A stretch of DNA of 64,000 nucleotides from JAUVPY01 sp034412795 (GCA_034412795.1 DAOUMD010000047.1:81510-145509); one strand, 5' to 3'; positions 49,555 through 59,073 are shown, numbered from the stretch's first letter. Made by a program: numbers and translations. The notes: a model not told the origin generated them from the sequence alone.

Positions 49555-51834
49555 ATGGCTGGCAACCGCGAAAATTATGAGCAAGCTATGCGCGCTGCTT
49601 ACGATCACAGTTGGAATCAGAATTGGGAGGCAGCCATCGAGGCTTACAAGCAGGCCCTCATGGAGTCGCCCAGGGATCTGGCTGCAACCTTGGGGCTGGG
49701 TGGCGCATTTCTGGAAATGGGGCAACCGCAGGTCGCACTCAAAGTCTTTGAGCGGGCTGTGCAACTTGCCCCGGAGGATACGGGTGCGCTAGCCAAGCTG
49801 GCTGATGTGCAGGAGCGTCTGGGCCGACTTGAGGAAGCGGCCGTTACGCAAACCAAGACTGGGCATGCTTTTGCCCAACAAGGTAAACTCGAAGAAGCTG
49901 CTGATGCCTGGTCCCGGGCTTCACGTTTAGTCCCCGACCAGGCCGAAGCCCATCTCCAACTCGCCCAAGTCTTAGAGCAACTTGACAGGTCGGGGCAAGC
50001 GGCGGCCGAATATGTTAATTTGGCGTCCATCGCCCAGCGTCAAGGTGATGTAGACCTGGCTATGGAGCATTGTCAACAAGCGCTACGTCTGGATCCTGAT
50101 GGCAGCGAAGCGCAAGCTATGTTCGAGTCGCTCCAAAGTACACTCGAGCCGGAGGCAGTTGATCTCGATTTCTGGGACGAGCTGGAGTCTGAACCGGAAC
50201 GTGCAGAGTCGACGGACGGAGATATTTTCAGCTTCGAGAGCCTGACACGCGAAGCGGATGAGATAGACGGCCACAGCCCAATGGAGCAGGCACAGCGACG
50301 TGCGTTACAAGAACTGGCCGCTATGCTTTTTGAAGCTGGCGCAGATGGCAGTCCAGACCTGGCGATAGTGGCTGTCGTTGGCCAGGCCATCGATCAGCAA
50401 ACTCGTGGCGCACTGGACGAAGCCATCGAGAATTATGGCAAACTCCTCAAAAGTGGCCTGACCCGTACAGCCGTCTTCTTCAATCTGGGAATGCTCTATT
50501 TTGAGCGCTTGCGATACGACGAAGCGGTGGAGGCATTTCGCCGCTCGATGCGCGACGAAGCATATACGCTGGGTTCTCACTACGCGCTGGGTCTCACACA
50601 TCGTGCAGCCGGGAATATCGATCGATCGTTGGAGCATCTGCTCGAGTTCGTGAAGGCGATTGATATGAAAACTGTCCAGCCCAACCAGGTGGAGAGCCTC
50701 ACTAGCACCTACCAACAGATAAGCGACCGTTATATTGCCAAAGGTGACACTGAAAAAGCGAATACCTTCACTATAACTCTTTTAGAGTTCTTCTCGGCAC
50801 CGTATTGGGAGCACAAGGTGCAGGAGGCTCGTCGGCGTATGGACAGTCTGTCGGAAAGTCGTGGCCTGATGACGCTCGCCGAGTATCTGGAGGCACCTGA
50901 AACTGAGATCGTTGTTTCGGCGATGGCACTGACGGGAGAGTACATACGACGCAATATGCTGATGACGGCCGGTGAGGAGTGTTTCCGAGCTATTCAAAAA
51001 GCGCCAACCTATTTACCTCTTCACGTTCGGCTGGCTGACATTTTCCTGAAGCAGGAACATACTCAAGAAGCCATTAACAAGTATTTGGTCGTCTCCGACG
51101 TTTACCAGATTCGTGGTGATGCTCACCAAGCGATCGACATCTATCAGAGAGTGCTCCGCCTGGCCCCAATGGATGTGAAGGTTCGGGCCAAGTTGATTGA
51201 GTTGCTAACAATGCGAGGCGAGGTAGAGCCAGCTCTTGAGCAGTACCTGGCTCTCGCCGACGTCCATTACCAGTTGGCCCGGGTGGACCATGCGCTGGAG
51301 AAGTATGACGAAGCCTTACAACTGGCCTCCAGTTCCGGTGACGAAACCGGCTGGAAAGTGAACATCTTGCATCGAATGGGTGATATCTATAACCAACGCG
51401 TTGACTGGGCGCAAGCGACCGCGGCCTATGAGTCTATTGTGGCTTTGTCCTCAGATGATGAACGGGCGCAATTGGCGTTGGTGGATCTCTATTTCAAACA
51501 AGGTGAGAATGAAAAGGCGTTGCAGGCACTCGATTCGTTGCTGAGCGTCTACCAGACTGCTGACAAAACGCAAAATATTCTGACTGTGCTGCAAGAGGCA
51601 GTGCAGACGCGACCCGAGGAGATGGGGTTGCGCTCCAGGTTGGCCGCTGCTCTTGCGCGGCAGGGGATGACCAGGGAAGCCATCGCTGAGTATGATGCCT
51701 TGGGCGAAATGCAGCTAGAGGCAGGGCTCCGTGAAGAGGCCGCGCGGACCATTCAGACCATTATAAGCCTGGGACCCGATGACGTAGAGGGGTATAGCCG
51801 CCTTTATTCGCAAATAAGGGGTGGCGGCCTGTAG
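49555..51834 (+). CDS. Large TPR-repeat protein
   Basis: The 759-residue soluble protein consists almost wholly of tetratricopeptide repeats. Examples are the first unit around NWEAAIEAYKQALMESPRDL, FFNLGMLYFERLRYDEAVEA, AHQAIDIYQRVLRLAPMDV and DHALEKYDEALQLASSSGD. An acidic low-complexity segment (about residues 200-240) divides the N-terminal from the central repeats. Such proteins act as scaffolds; no enzymatic or DNA-binding part is visible. GGGAGAG precedes the ATG and TATACT lies 41 bases upstream. It is followed by a repeat element, not by another gene of its own operon. Confidence 0.85.
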   Translation: MAGNRENYEQAMRAAYDHSWNQNWEAAIEAYKQALMESPRDLAATLGLGGAFLEMGQPQVALKVFERAVQLAPEDTGALAKLADVQERLGRLEEAAVTQTKTGHAFAQQGKLEEAADAWSRASRLVPDQAEAHLQLAQVLEQLDRSGQAAAEYVNLASIAQRQGDVDLAMEHCQQALRLDPDGSEAQAMFESLQSTLEPEAVDLDFWDELESEPERAESTDGDIFSFESLTREADEIDGHSPMEQAQRRALQELAAMLFEAGADGSPDLAIVAVVGQAIDQQTRGALDEAIENYGKLLKSGLTRTAVFFNLGMLYFERLRYDEAVEAFRRSMRDEAYTLGSHYALGLTHRAAGNIDRSLEHLLEFVKAIDMKTVQPNQVESLTSTYQQISDRYIAKGDTEKANTFTITLLEFFSAPYWEHKVQEARRRMDSLSESRGLMTLAEYLEAPETEIVVSAMALTGEYIRRNMLMTAGEECFRAIQKAPTYLPLHVRLADIFLKQEHTQEAINKYLVVSDVYQIRGDAHQAIDIYQRVLRLAPMDVKVRAKLIELLTMRGEVEPALEQYLALADVHYQLARVDHALEKYDEALQLASSSGDETGWKVNILHRMGDIYNQRVDWAQATAAYESIVALSSDDERAQLALVDLYFKQGENEKALQALDSLLSVYQTADKTQNILTVLQEAVQTRPEEMGLRSRLAAALARQGMTREAIAEYDALGEMQLEAGLREEAARTIQTIISLGPDDVEGYSRLYSQIRGGGL

Positions 51835-51850
51835 CTAATAAATCAGCAAG

Positions 51851-51940
51851 GTGTATTCAAAATGGGTTGCCAGGGGCAGGTCTTGTGCCTGCCTTGGGCA
51901 CACCCCCAAGGGATGCCCCTACAACCGAAATTGAATGCAC
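51851..51940. mobile_element. MITE-like element related to the GTATCTTCTCAA family
   Basis: The ends GTGTATTCAA (51851-51860) and TTGAATGCAC (51931-51940) are inverted repeats with one mismatch. The interior GGGGCAGGTCTTGTGCCTGCC...ATGCCCCTAC layout matches the core of the element at 15802-15892, although the ends differ. Confidence 0.55.
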
Positions 51941-52284
51941 CCAAATCAGCAAAACGGTTAGTTTGCAGACTCAGTACTTGTCCGTTCGTTATATCGCCTA
52001 TTCATCGACAATCAGGCATAAGCTGATTGCCAAAGTACGAAGTTGTTTCCGGGCAAGCACTTAGCATCTCCTGCTGGAACGTTGCCTGAGACCGTGAACT
52101 GAGATTGGGGTGCAACAGTTTTGTGCCCTTCACCGCTGAAAACCCCCCAACGTGCTGATACGTTTGACGCTTGCGACCTAACAACTGCATGGAGGCGTGT
52201 CTTGCCTACCCTTCGTCGGGGCACCTTGTGGCGTGGGACACGGGCTCCGTTGTTTTGCCAATTTGTTGAGTTGGAGACGCATCT
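51941..52284. other. Intergenic region before cdaA, nothing recognised
   Basis: About 340 bases without a convincing gene, terminator or known riboswitch. The promoter of cdaA must lie here but no near-consensus boxes stand out. Confidence 0.5.
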
Positions 52285-53118
52285 TTGACAGACGTTCCGT
52301 CGATACTGTTACGGCTCGATTGGACGAGCGTGATCGACATCTTGCTCGTGTCGGTAATCTTCTATGCGCTGCTGACTATCATCCAGGGTACTCAGGCGGT
52401 CCAGCTTTTGCGCGGTCTTATGATCATCGTAATCATCGCGGTTGTGATTACCAGTGTTTTTCAATTGACTGCATTTAGCTGGTTGATTCGTACTTCGTTG
52501 CCGGCTTTGCTGGTAGCCATCCCGGTTGTCTTCCAACCAGAGCTGCGCCGGCTCCTGGAACGACTGGGGCGTAGCCCTGGCGGTTTTCTTTACGTACGTT
52601 CCCAAGAGACAATCGTGCGCGAAGTGATCCAAACCGTTGCCCGGGCTTGCAACCAACTTTCGTTGGCCCGTCACGGAGCCCTCATTGTGTTGGAACGTGA
52701 GACTGGTCTGAAAGATATTATCGAAACTGGCGTGCGTCTTGATGCTGAGATATCTGAGGCGTTGCTCCTGACTCTCTTTTTCCCAAACACAGCTCTTCAC
52801 GATGGTGCGGTCATCATTCGGCAGGATTGTATTGTGGCGGCTGGCTGTGTACTGCCGCTGAGCACCGCTGATGGAGGCGAACGCCAGTTGGGGACTCGTC
52901 ACCGGGCTGCTTTGGGCGTGACAGAAGCAAGTGATGCCATCGCCGTGGTCGTCTCTGAAGAAACTGGCATCGTCTCCATTACTCACAACGGGCGCATAAT
53001 TCGGCGCTTGGATGAGAAGCGATTGGGCAAAATCCTGAATGCCTTGTACCGCGCTGAGTTCGAATCATCCCTGCCCGGATGGTGGCAACGTCTCAGAGGA
53101 ATAGCCAAGCGCCGATAA
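52285..53118 (+). CDS. cdaA: Diadenylate cyclase CdaA
   Basis: The 277-residue membrane enzyme makes c-di-AMP from two ATP. Three N-terminal helices (residues ~12-80) are followed by the DAC domain with LHDGAVIIRQD (the DGA motif) and LGTRHRAALG (the RHR motif), both intact. The start is a TTG at 52285 with GGAG upstream; no better start is present. cdaR follows directly and glmS is the next gene, an arrangement that links c-di-AMP with amino-sugar synthesis, although here glmM is absent from the cluster. Confidence 0.93.
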   Translation: MTDVPSILLRLDWTSVIDILLVSVIFYALLTIIQGTQAVQLLRGLMIIVIIAVVITSVFQLTAFSWLIRTSLPALLVAIPVVFQPELRRLLERLGRSPGGFLYVRSQETIVREVIQTVARACNQLSLARHGALIVLERETGLKDIIETGVRLDAEISEALLLTLFFPNTALHDGAVIIRQDCIVAAGCVLPLSTADGGERQLGTRHRAALGVTEASDAIAVVVSEETGIVSITHNGRIIRRLDEKRLGKILNALYRAEFESSLPGWWQRLRGIAKRR

Positions 53119-53128
53119 AGGGTCAGTT

Positions 53129-54427
53129 ATGCTACGCAGAGTGTTGCAAAGTTTAAGTACAATGGCTCTTTCAGTCATCCTGGCGACTATGGTCTGGTTT
53201 GTCGCTGTACGCGAACAAAACCCACCGATCGAGGATGATTATGGAGAGAGCATTTCCCTGGAGGTTGAAAATCTCCCACCTGATACTGTCATTTTTGGAG
53301 ATGTGCCTGATAGGGTGACTCTGCGGCTGCGCGCGCCTCAATCAAGTTGGGAAGAACTGTCGCCTGCCAAGTTTCGGACCTGGATTGATCTGGAGAACCT
53401 GACCCCTGGTCTACATGATGTACCCGTGAACGTGGATGTTTCGGACCGTTCTGTCGTCATCTTGGAAACGCGGCCTGGCAGCGTCAACGTCCGGCTAGAG
53501 CCTCTGGTTGAGGGCCAGTTTGCCATCGACTTGGAGCTTGTGGATACTGCCCCGCTGGGTTATATAGCACGTACGCCGGTTGTGGAACCGATTACGGCCA
53601 CCGTTAGTGGACCGGCGACCGTCGTCAACCAGGTTGCACAAGTGTGGGGCGAAGCATATCTGCGGGGGGCCAAGGAGACGGTCGAGCGTTCAGTTGACCT
53701 GGCGGCGCGCGACGCAGAGGGCAATGTGCTTAAAGGCCTGACAATTACGCCGTCCAAAGCCCACGTCGTGGTGCCAGTCGATCAAAGGTTTGGCTATCGA
53801 GACGTGTCAGTCAGCGTGGTGATTGTCGGCGAGGTAGCGTCGGGCTACTGGATCAGCAATATTGTCGTGAACCCATCAACCGTGACGGTGGTTGGAGGAC
53901 CGTCCACTCTCAACAAACTCCCTGGCTTCGTCGAAACCTCTGACGTGGACGTGACCGACGCGACTGACGATATCGTCGAACGAGTTCCTCTCGATTTGCC
54001 GGCTGGTGTGTCGGTGGTCCAACCCGAAGCCCAGGGAACTGACAACGCTGGCGGGGTGCTGGTGACGGTAGATGTGTCTGCCATCGAGGGCGGGAAGACG
54101 GTACAACGGCCGGTGACGTTCCAGGGGCTGCTCGAGACCCGCTCAGCCGCGGCCAGTCCATCGGCGGTGGACGTGATTCTCTCCGGCCCGCTGCCCAAGC
54201 TCCAGTCATTGACGGCCCGGGATGTGAAAGTTATCGCCGACCTCTTTGACCTGGATCCGGGTGTTCACAAGGTCGAGTTGACCGTAGTAGTTCCTGAAGG
54301 CTTGCGGGTGGAGAGTGTGTTGCCCGACACGGTTGAAGTCGAGATAAAGGTTGGTCAGTCCCAGTCGCCTACACCTACACCTATACCTACACGCACTCCC
54401 ACTTCTACGCCAACTCCCGTGCCGTGA
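53129..54427 (+). CDS. cdaR: CdaR (YbbR-domain) regulator of CdaA
   Basis: The 432-residue protein has one N-terminal membrane helix (about residues 8-27) and four YbbR-like repeats outside the membrane, each starting with a pattern like NLPPDTVIFGDVPDRVTLRL, FAIDLELVDTAPLGYIA, RDVSVSVVIVGEVASGYWI. It ends in a threonine/proline-rich tail (TPTPIPTRTPTSTPTPVP). CdaR binds CdaA and modulates c-di-AMP synthesis. It starts ten bases after cdaA and is translationally coupled to it. The fourth repeat ends in a stretch rich in beta-strand residues, typical of the family. Confidence 0.9.
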   Translation: MLRRVLQSLSTMALSVILATMVWFVAVREQNPPIEDDYGESISLEVENLPPDTVIFGDVPDRVTLRLRAPQSSWEELSPAKFRTWIDLENLTPGLHDVPVNVDVSDRSVVILETRPGSVNVRLEPLVEGQFAIDLELVDTAPLGYIARTPVVEPITATVSGPATVVNQVAQVWGEAYLRGAKETVERSVDLAARDAEGNVLKGLTITPSKAHVVVPVDQRFGYRDVSVSVVIVGEVASGYWISNIVVNPSTVTVVGGPSTLNKLPGFVETSDVDVTDATDDIVERVPLDLPAGVSVVQPEAQGTDNAGGVLVTVDVSAIEGGKTVQRPVTFQGLLETRSAAASPSAVDVILSGPLPKLQSLTARDVKVIADLFDLDPGVHKVELTVVVPEGLRVESVLPDTVEVEIKVGQSQSPTPTPIPTRTPTSTPTPVP

Positions 54428-54809
54428 CGATGATCGCGCGTGACGGCTGCATCTGGCGATAATACCTCGTATACCATACTTCTTACTCTCTAGTGGTCCC
54501 CCTGTTTTCGAGTGTTGGTGACAAATGTCGCCTGAAATTCACCACAAAGGTCATAAAGTTTTCTTGAGCTTTTCTTGGCATGTCATTTCGAGCGAAGGGA
54601 GAAATCCCTGAAGCCTTACTTTCATGAGCCAGGTGGCGGGTAACCCCCAAAATCCATCTGAATTTTAGCCAACAGCCGCACAGGTAATTGTAGCCCGGAA
54701 GGGATTTCTCGACCTGGGGTCTCGAAACCTGTCCTGAGCTTGCCGAGTGGATGACATGTAGTGAGATAGTATTAATCTATCAAAATCTGATCTGTGTGAC
54801 AGTGTACTA
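54428..54809. other. Intergenic region with REP-like palindrome
   Basis: GAGAAATCCC (54599-54608) and GGGATTTCTC (54701-54710) are inverted repeats within the widespread TCATTTCGAGCGAAG...-type intergenic repeat. No gene was found. Confidence 0.6.
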
Positions 54810-54838
54810 TTGAAAAGTGGTGGAAAATCTGATATACT
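54810..54838 (+). promoter_or_regulatory. Promoter of glmS
   Basis: TTGAAA (54810-54815) and TATACT (54833-54838) with a 17-base spacer. The leader of about 220 bases contains tandem repeats. No glmS ribozyme consensus was recognised. Confidence 0.65.
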
Positions 54839-54916
54839 TCACGATAGGGATTGTCCCTGATGAAAGCGCTGACCGCCTCAGTCGTCGGCCAATGCGACGT
54901 GGAGATATGCGGAATC

Positions 54917-55013
54917 GCATTTGAGGTCCGAGGGGGCTCCTCGGACAGCAGGAGGGGGTCCCTCGAAGAGCAGGAGGGGGTCCCTCGAAGAGCAGGAGGG
55001 GGCCTCGAATGGC
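54917..55013. repeat. Tandem 22-bp repeats and hairpin in the glmS leader
   Basis: A GTCCGAGG...CTCGGAC hairpin (54925-54946) is followed by 2.9 copies of a 22-mer AGCAGGAGGGGGTCCC-TCGAAG at 54947, 54969 and 54991. The outer ends ATTTGAGG and CCTCGAAT are near-inverted, similar to the element at 2375-2476. Confidence 0.75.
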
Positions 55014-55067
55014 GGGGGTGCAACATCAGAAAGAAAGAACGCTAAAGAGCTAGAAAGGGGGGAGATC

Positions 55068-56912
55068 ATGTGTGGTATCGTGGGTTATATTGGCCCTCGT
55101 GAGGCAACTACACTTGTTTTCGATGGCCTCAAGCGGCTGGAGTATCGCGGGTATGATTCGGCGGGCATTGCCACTGTCCAGGATGGGTGTATCACCGTTC
55201 GCCGTGCCGAAGGCAAGTTGAGCAACCTGGAGCGCTTGATGGCCGAGCAGCCCATAAAAGGTCACATCGCCATCGGGCACACGCGCTGGGCGACCCACGG
55301 CGTCCCCAGCCAGCGTAACGCTCATCCGCATCGTGATTGCAGCGGGGACATTGCTCTCATCCAGAATGGAATTGTTGAGAACTTCCTGGACCTGCGCGGT
55401 CAGTTGCAGTCAGAGGGACATGAGTTCTCCTCAGAGACAGACACTGAGGTCATCGTCCACTTGGTGGAGAAATACATGGCCGGGGGGCACAGCCTGGCCG
55501 AGGCGGGACGCCGGGCCTTCACCCAGATCAAAGGTGCGCACGCCATCGTGTTGCTCAGCAGCCGGGAGCCCGACACCATGGTCGCCGTGCGGCTGGGCAA
55601 TGCTGGGGGAGTAACGGTGGGTCTGGGCCAGGGCGAGACATTTCTGGCCAGTGACATCCCGGCCATATTGGAATACACCCAGCGCATGATCTTCCTCGAA
55701 GACAGGGAGATTGCCGTCATCACCCCCGATGGTCCGCAATTTATTGATCTCGACGGGCGGCCGCTGGAAAAAACCGTCACCGAGATTCCGTGGGACCCCA
55801 TCAGCGCCGCCAAAGGCCCCTTCCGGCATTTTATGCAGAAGGAGATTCACGAGCAGGCCGGCTCCATAACGGACACCTTGCGCGGGCGCATCGACTTCGA
55901 AACAGGTGCGGTGACGCTCGATGATCTGAATTTGCCGGTCGAAGCGGCGCGAGGGATCAGAAAGGTCGTGACGGTCGCGTGTGGCACCTCGGCTTATTCC
56001 GGCCTGGTGGGCAAGTTTATGATCGAGTCGCTGGCGCGCGTGCCGGTGGAGGTGGACTACGGCAGCGAGTTCCGCTATCGCGATCCCATCATCGACGAGG
56101 ATACGCTGGTGCTGGCCATCACCCAATCCGGGGAGACGGTGGACACGCTGGCGGCGATGGAGGAGGCGCGTGGCAAGGGTGCGCGATTGGTGAGCATCGT
56201 CAACGTCATCGGCAGCATGGCCCAGCGCGTCAGCGATGGCTTCATCCTGATGCAGGCCGGCCCGGAGATCGGCGTGGCTTCCACCAAGGCGTTCACCGCC
56301 TCGCTGGTGGACCAGCTTCTGCTGGGGGTCTATCTGGGCCAGGCGCGGGGGACATTGTCGGCCGAGGACAGCCGGGAGTTGGCCCAGGCCCTGGCCGAGC
56401 TGCCCGGCTTGGCCGGGCGTGTGTTGGGAGAGAGGCACAACGACTATAAGGCCCTGGCCCGAGAATTCCATAACCGGGAGCATTTCTTGTACCTGGGACG
56501 GGGTATCAATTATCCCGTTGCCCTGGAGGGGGCGCTCAAGCTGAAGGAGATCAGTTACATCCACGCCGAAGGCTACCCGGCGGGCGAGATGAAACACGGC
56601 CCCATCGCCCTGATCGACGAGATCATGCCGGTGGTGACCATCGCCGTGCAGGACAACGTGTACGACAAAATGCTCAGCCAGATCGAGCAGGTCAAGGCAC
56701 GGGGTGGCATTGTCATCGCCCTGGCCAACGAAGGGGACGAGTCCATCCGCGACAAGGCTGACTACGTGCTGACGATTCCATGTTCGCACCCGCTGGTGAC
56801 GCCCATCCTGGCCGTGTTGCCCCTGCAAATGCTGGCCTACCAACTGGCCGTGCGTCGTGGCTGCGACGTCGACCAACCGAGGAACCTGGCGAAGAGTGTG
56901 ACGGTGGAGTAG
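55068..56912 (+). CDS. glmS: Glutamine-fructose-6-phosphate aminotransferase GlmS
   Basis: GlmS makes glucosamine-6-phosphate, the first step to UDP-GlcNAc and peptidoglycan. The 614-residue protein begins MCGIVGYIG with the N-terminal nucleophile Cys2, has the glutaminase motifs GHTRWATHG and HNG-equivalents (SQRNAHPHRD), and two SIS domains (VACGTSAYSGLVGKF, ITQSGETVDTLAAME). It ends NLAKSVTVE, the conserved C terminus. The start at 55068 has GGGGGGAG upstream and is fixed by Cys2; an upstream in-frame extension reads through the leader repeats. Length is normal. Confidence 0.96.
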   Translation: MCGIVGYIGPREATTLVFDGLKRLEYRGYDSAGIATVQDGCITVRRAEGKLSNLERLMAEQPIKGHIAIGHTRWATHGVPSQRNAHPHRDCSGDIALIQNGIVENFLDLRGQLQSEGHEFSSETDTEVIVHLVEKYMAGGHSLAEAGRRAFTQIKGAHAIVLLSSREPDTMVAVRLGNAGGVTVGLGQGETFLASDIPAILEYTQRMIFLEDREIAVITPDGPQFIDLDGRPLEKTVTEIPWDPISAAKGPFRHFMQKEIHEQAGSITDTLRGRIDFETGAVTLDDLNLPVEAARGIRKVVTVACGTSAYSGLVGKFMIESLARVPVEVDYGSEFRYRDPIIDEDTLVLAITQSGETVDTLAAMEEARGKGARLVSIVNVIGSMAQRVSDGFILMQAGPEIGVASTKAFTASLVDQLLLGVYLGQARGTLSAEDSRELAQALAELPGLAGRVLGERHNDYKALAREFHNREHFLYLGRGINYPVALEGALKLKEISYIHAEGYPAGEMKHGPIALIDEIMPVVTIAVQDNVYDKMLSQIEQVKARGGIVIALANEGDESIRDKADYVLTIPCSHPLVTPILAVLPLQMLAYQLAVRRGCDVDQPRNLAKSVTVE

Positions 56913-56973
56913 GGGGCCTGGCCTGCCATTATGCCCTCGCTGCGGCTCCTCGCCTGGAGCATGTTCCTTTTCA

Positions 56974-57567
56974 TTAGTCGAGCATGGCCGCCAAAGATTC
57001 AACGTCGCGGACAAGCTTATCAAAGGAGGGACATCGCTGGCGGGCTGACTGCAAATCAAACTGGGCAGCCAGTGCCGGTTGATCATCGACTTCGACGTAG
57101 GTGCGCCCGCTGGTCATCTGATGCTCTAGGTGCTCCTTCGCGCCCCGGATGCCCTCCGGCATGTCTGGTGACACGGCTATGTCGGCCACACCTCTTACCC
57201 CGCGTAGAGATTCCAGGCTGCCCAAAAACCAAGCCTCCAACTCAGACTTGGCCAGCACGACGGTAACTGGAATTCCGTGACTGACTTCGGTTGCTCGGGC
57301 CAGCAGATCTGGCCCGAGTCTCCCGGGGCAATCGTCATCGGCGTCCAACAAGATCAGAATTGCATCGCAGCCCTCGCGCCTGCGCCGGGCAAGTTGAATG
57401 ACCCTCTCCAGTTCGCCTGGGCGTACCACCTTGTAACGGCCAACCCGCACCGGTTTGGCAACGCCAACATCATATCGACTCTGTTCTCCCAGCAGGCGGC
57501 GCAACAACACTCCAGCCGACTCTACTTCTGCGTGTCCTTCGACGATGGGGACTACGACTGGCGACAT
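56974..57567 (-). CDS. DUF4276 family protein (TOPRIM-like), partner of the AAA ATPase
   Basis: The 197-residue protein has VVPIVEGHAEVESAGVLLRRLL at the N terminus, ILILLDADDDCPG in the middle and KSELEAWFLGSLESL later. The conserved Glu (VEG-x-x-E) and D-x-D-D pattern look like a TOPRIM metal site; the family is DUF4276. It starts 15 bases after the AAA ATPase gene, so both are co-transcribed. ATPase plus TOPRIM pairs occur in OLD-type and PARIS-like defence systems; a nuclease or effector role here is inference. Confidence 0.8.
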   Translation of the reverse strand: MSPVVVPIVEGHAEVESAGVLLRRLLGEQSRYDVGVAKPVRVGRYKVVRPGELERVIQLARRRREGCDAILILLDADDDCPGRLGPDLLARATEVSHGIPVTVVLAKSELEAWFLGSLESLRGVRGVADIAVSPDMPEGIRGAKEHLEHQMTSGRTYVEVDDQPALAAQFDLQSARQRCPSFDKLVRDVESLAAMLD

Positions 57568-57582
57568 TCAGTTTTCTCCGTG

Positions 57583-58782
57583 CTATGTTGGGAAACGACT
57601 ATCAAGTGAGTGAGTGGCGCGCTTGGGGTAGTCAGGATCGGGATGCAGCTCGTCCTGGCGCAGAAGCTCGCCTGCCGTGTATAGGCGATCGCGTATCAGG
57701 TCCCGCGTCACGTGGGCCAGCGGGGAAATCTGCGCGGTGCCCTGTACCGATTCCATAGTAAGGATTTGATCATCTGTTAATTTCTTGCTGTCTAATACGT
57801 CCGGGCTGTGAGTAGTCACCAGGATTTGAGAGCGTGTCGTGCTATCGATCAGGACATCGATCAAAACCTCCAGGGCCGCCGGGTGAATGGTGGCCTCGGG
57901 TTCTTCGATGATCACCACCGAAGCGGCCCGGGGTTGGTAGAGAGCCAGCAAAATGCTCAACACCCGCAGAGTCCCATCCGACATAGCACGCGCCTCGAAT
58001 CGCAGTTCTCGGTCTTCTCCGGCTTTCTGAAGAAACTCCAGCGTCTCTCGTTCCCCTTCCAGTTTCGGTTGCACGCGGGTGATACCCGGTACAATGCGGC
58101 CCAACAGGCGGCACATGCGCTTGTAGATGTGTTGGCGATCTTTGTCTTCGCTGATACGGCGCAGAACCACGGCGGCATTGCTTAAATCAGGGAGGAGCAC
58201 ATCTCCGTCACTCAGTTTGGAGACCCCCAGTTCGTATAGTTGCTGAGGCTGGGGATTATAGTGACGTATGCCACTGAGGAAATCGTAGACGGGCCGAAAT
58301 TCCTCGACAGCCGATAACACGGTCAAGGCCAGACGATCCGGCTCGATACGCGGTCGGATACCAGGCACCGCTCGCGTGAATTCGCCATCCTGTACCTCAA
58401 ATTCGTGATGCAGGCCGGTATCGGGTTCAACTACACATCGCTCGCGCGTGATCTTGAAGCCGGTAGCAGACGCCGAGATTTCGACGACATACTCCGCTCG
58501 TCCTCCATTGCCCAGCATTATCTCGACGCGCAGAGCAATTGGCTCACTCTTCACCTCTTGTCCGGCTCTGCGACGGACAGCAGCCAGGCCGCCACGCCTG
58601 GAAAAGGCGTTTTGGATGGAGTGGTTGAGGCTGTCAGCCGCGAAGGAGAGAGCGTCCACAAAGTTGCTTTTGCCGGCCCCATTCGGCCCTACGAGTATGG
58701 TCAGCGGCTGGAGCTCAACCCTGGCCGCCGCGATGTTCTTATAGTTTTGGATCTCTACCTGGCTTAACCGTGAGTCTTTCAT
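57583..58782 (-). CDS. AAA-family ATPase (OLD/RecF-like ABC ATPase)
   Basis: The 399-residue protein shows N-terminal IQNYKNIAAARVELQPLTIL, Walker A VGPNGAGKSN (about residues 32-41), an ABC-type signature region MSDGTLRVLSILLALYQP, Walker B SVVIIEEPEATIHPAA and the H-switch TTHSPDVLDS. This is the AAA_21/DUF2813-like group. There is no attached TOPRIM domain, unlike OLD nucleases; the partner gene downstream (56974) may supply it. The ATG at 58782 follows AAGGGTAGAGTCCAC. The pair stands alone with its own upstream region. Confidence 0.85.
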   Translation of the reverse strand: MKDSRLSQVEIQNYKNIAAARVELQPLTILVGPNGAGKSNFVDALSFAADSLNHSIQNAFSRRGGLAAVRRRAGQEVKSEPIALRVEIMLGNGGRAEYVVEISASATGFKITRERCVVEPDTGLHHEFEVQDGEFTRAVPGIRPRIEPDRLALTVLSAVEEFRPVYDFLSGIRHYNPQPQQLYELGVSKLSDGDVLLPDLSNAAVVLRRISEDKDRQHIYKRMCRLLGRIVPGITRVQPKLEGERETLEFLQKAGEDRELRFEARAMSDGTLRVLSILLALYQPRAASVVIIEEPEATIHPAALEVLIDVLIDSTTRSQILVTTHSPDVLDSKKLTDDQILTMESVQGTAQISPLAHVTRDLIRDRLYTAGELLRQDELHPDPDYPKRATHSLDSRFPT

Positions 58783-59023
58783 GTGGACTCTACCCTTGGA
58801 CCTCTACCCTAAGTTGTGTTTTATGCCTCATTACGTTAAATATACCACAATTGCTCCCCGCTTTCAATGCTTTTCATATCGAAGCGGATCCGTCGCACCA
58901 TGCCGCATCGTTACCCACCGGAGAAGGGGATATGAGCTGAGAGTTGGTGCCCAGTAAACCAGATGTCTGACCCGAGTCTATGGTACAAATTGATGTCTGT
59001 AAGTACTTGACATAACAAAAAAC

Positions 59024-59073
59024 AAAAAAGGCCTGGTCAACTTCGTCGATCCGAAGTTGACCAGGCCTTTTTT
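59024..59073. terminator. Strong bidirectional terminator
   Basis: AAAAAAGGCCTGGTCAACTT and its reverse complement enclose a loop of about ten bases; the stem ends in A-run and T-run on the two sides. It lies downstream of the minus-strand gene 59146-59592 and upstream of the AAA ATPase gene. Confidence 0.9.

Noticed and set aside
53062..53080. GTTCGAATC resembling a tRNA T-loop
   Set aside because: It lies within the conserved cdaA coding sequence and has no acceptor or anticodon arms around it.
54839..55067. glmS ribozyme
   Set aside because: The conserved ribozyme core was not found; the leader is made of tandem repeats and a simple hairpin.
55431..57086. Long minus-strand open frame opposite glmS (551 codons)
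   Set aside because: It is the antisense of a strongly conserved glmS gene in GC-rich DNA; the translation is rich in H, Q and R and matches no family.
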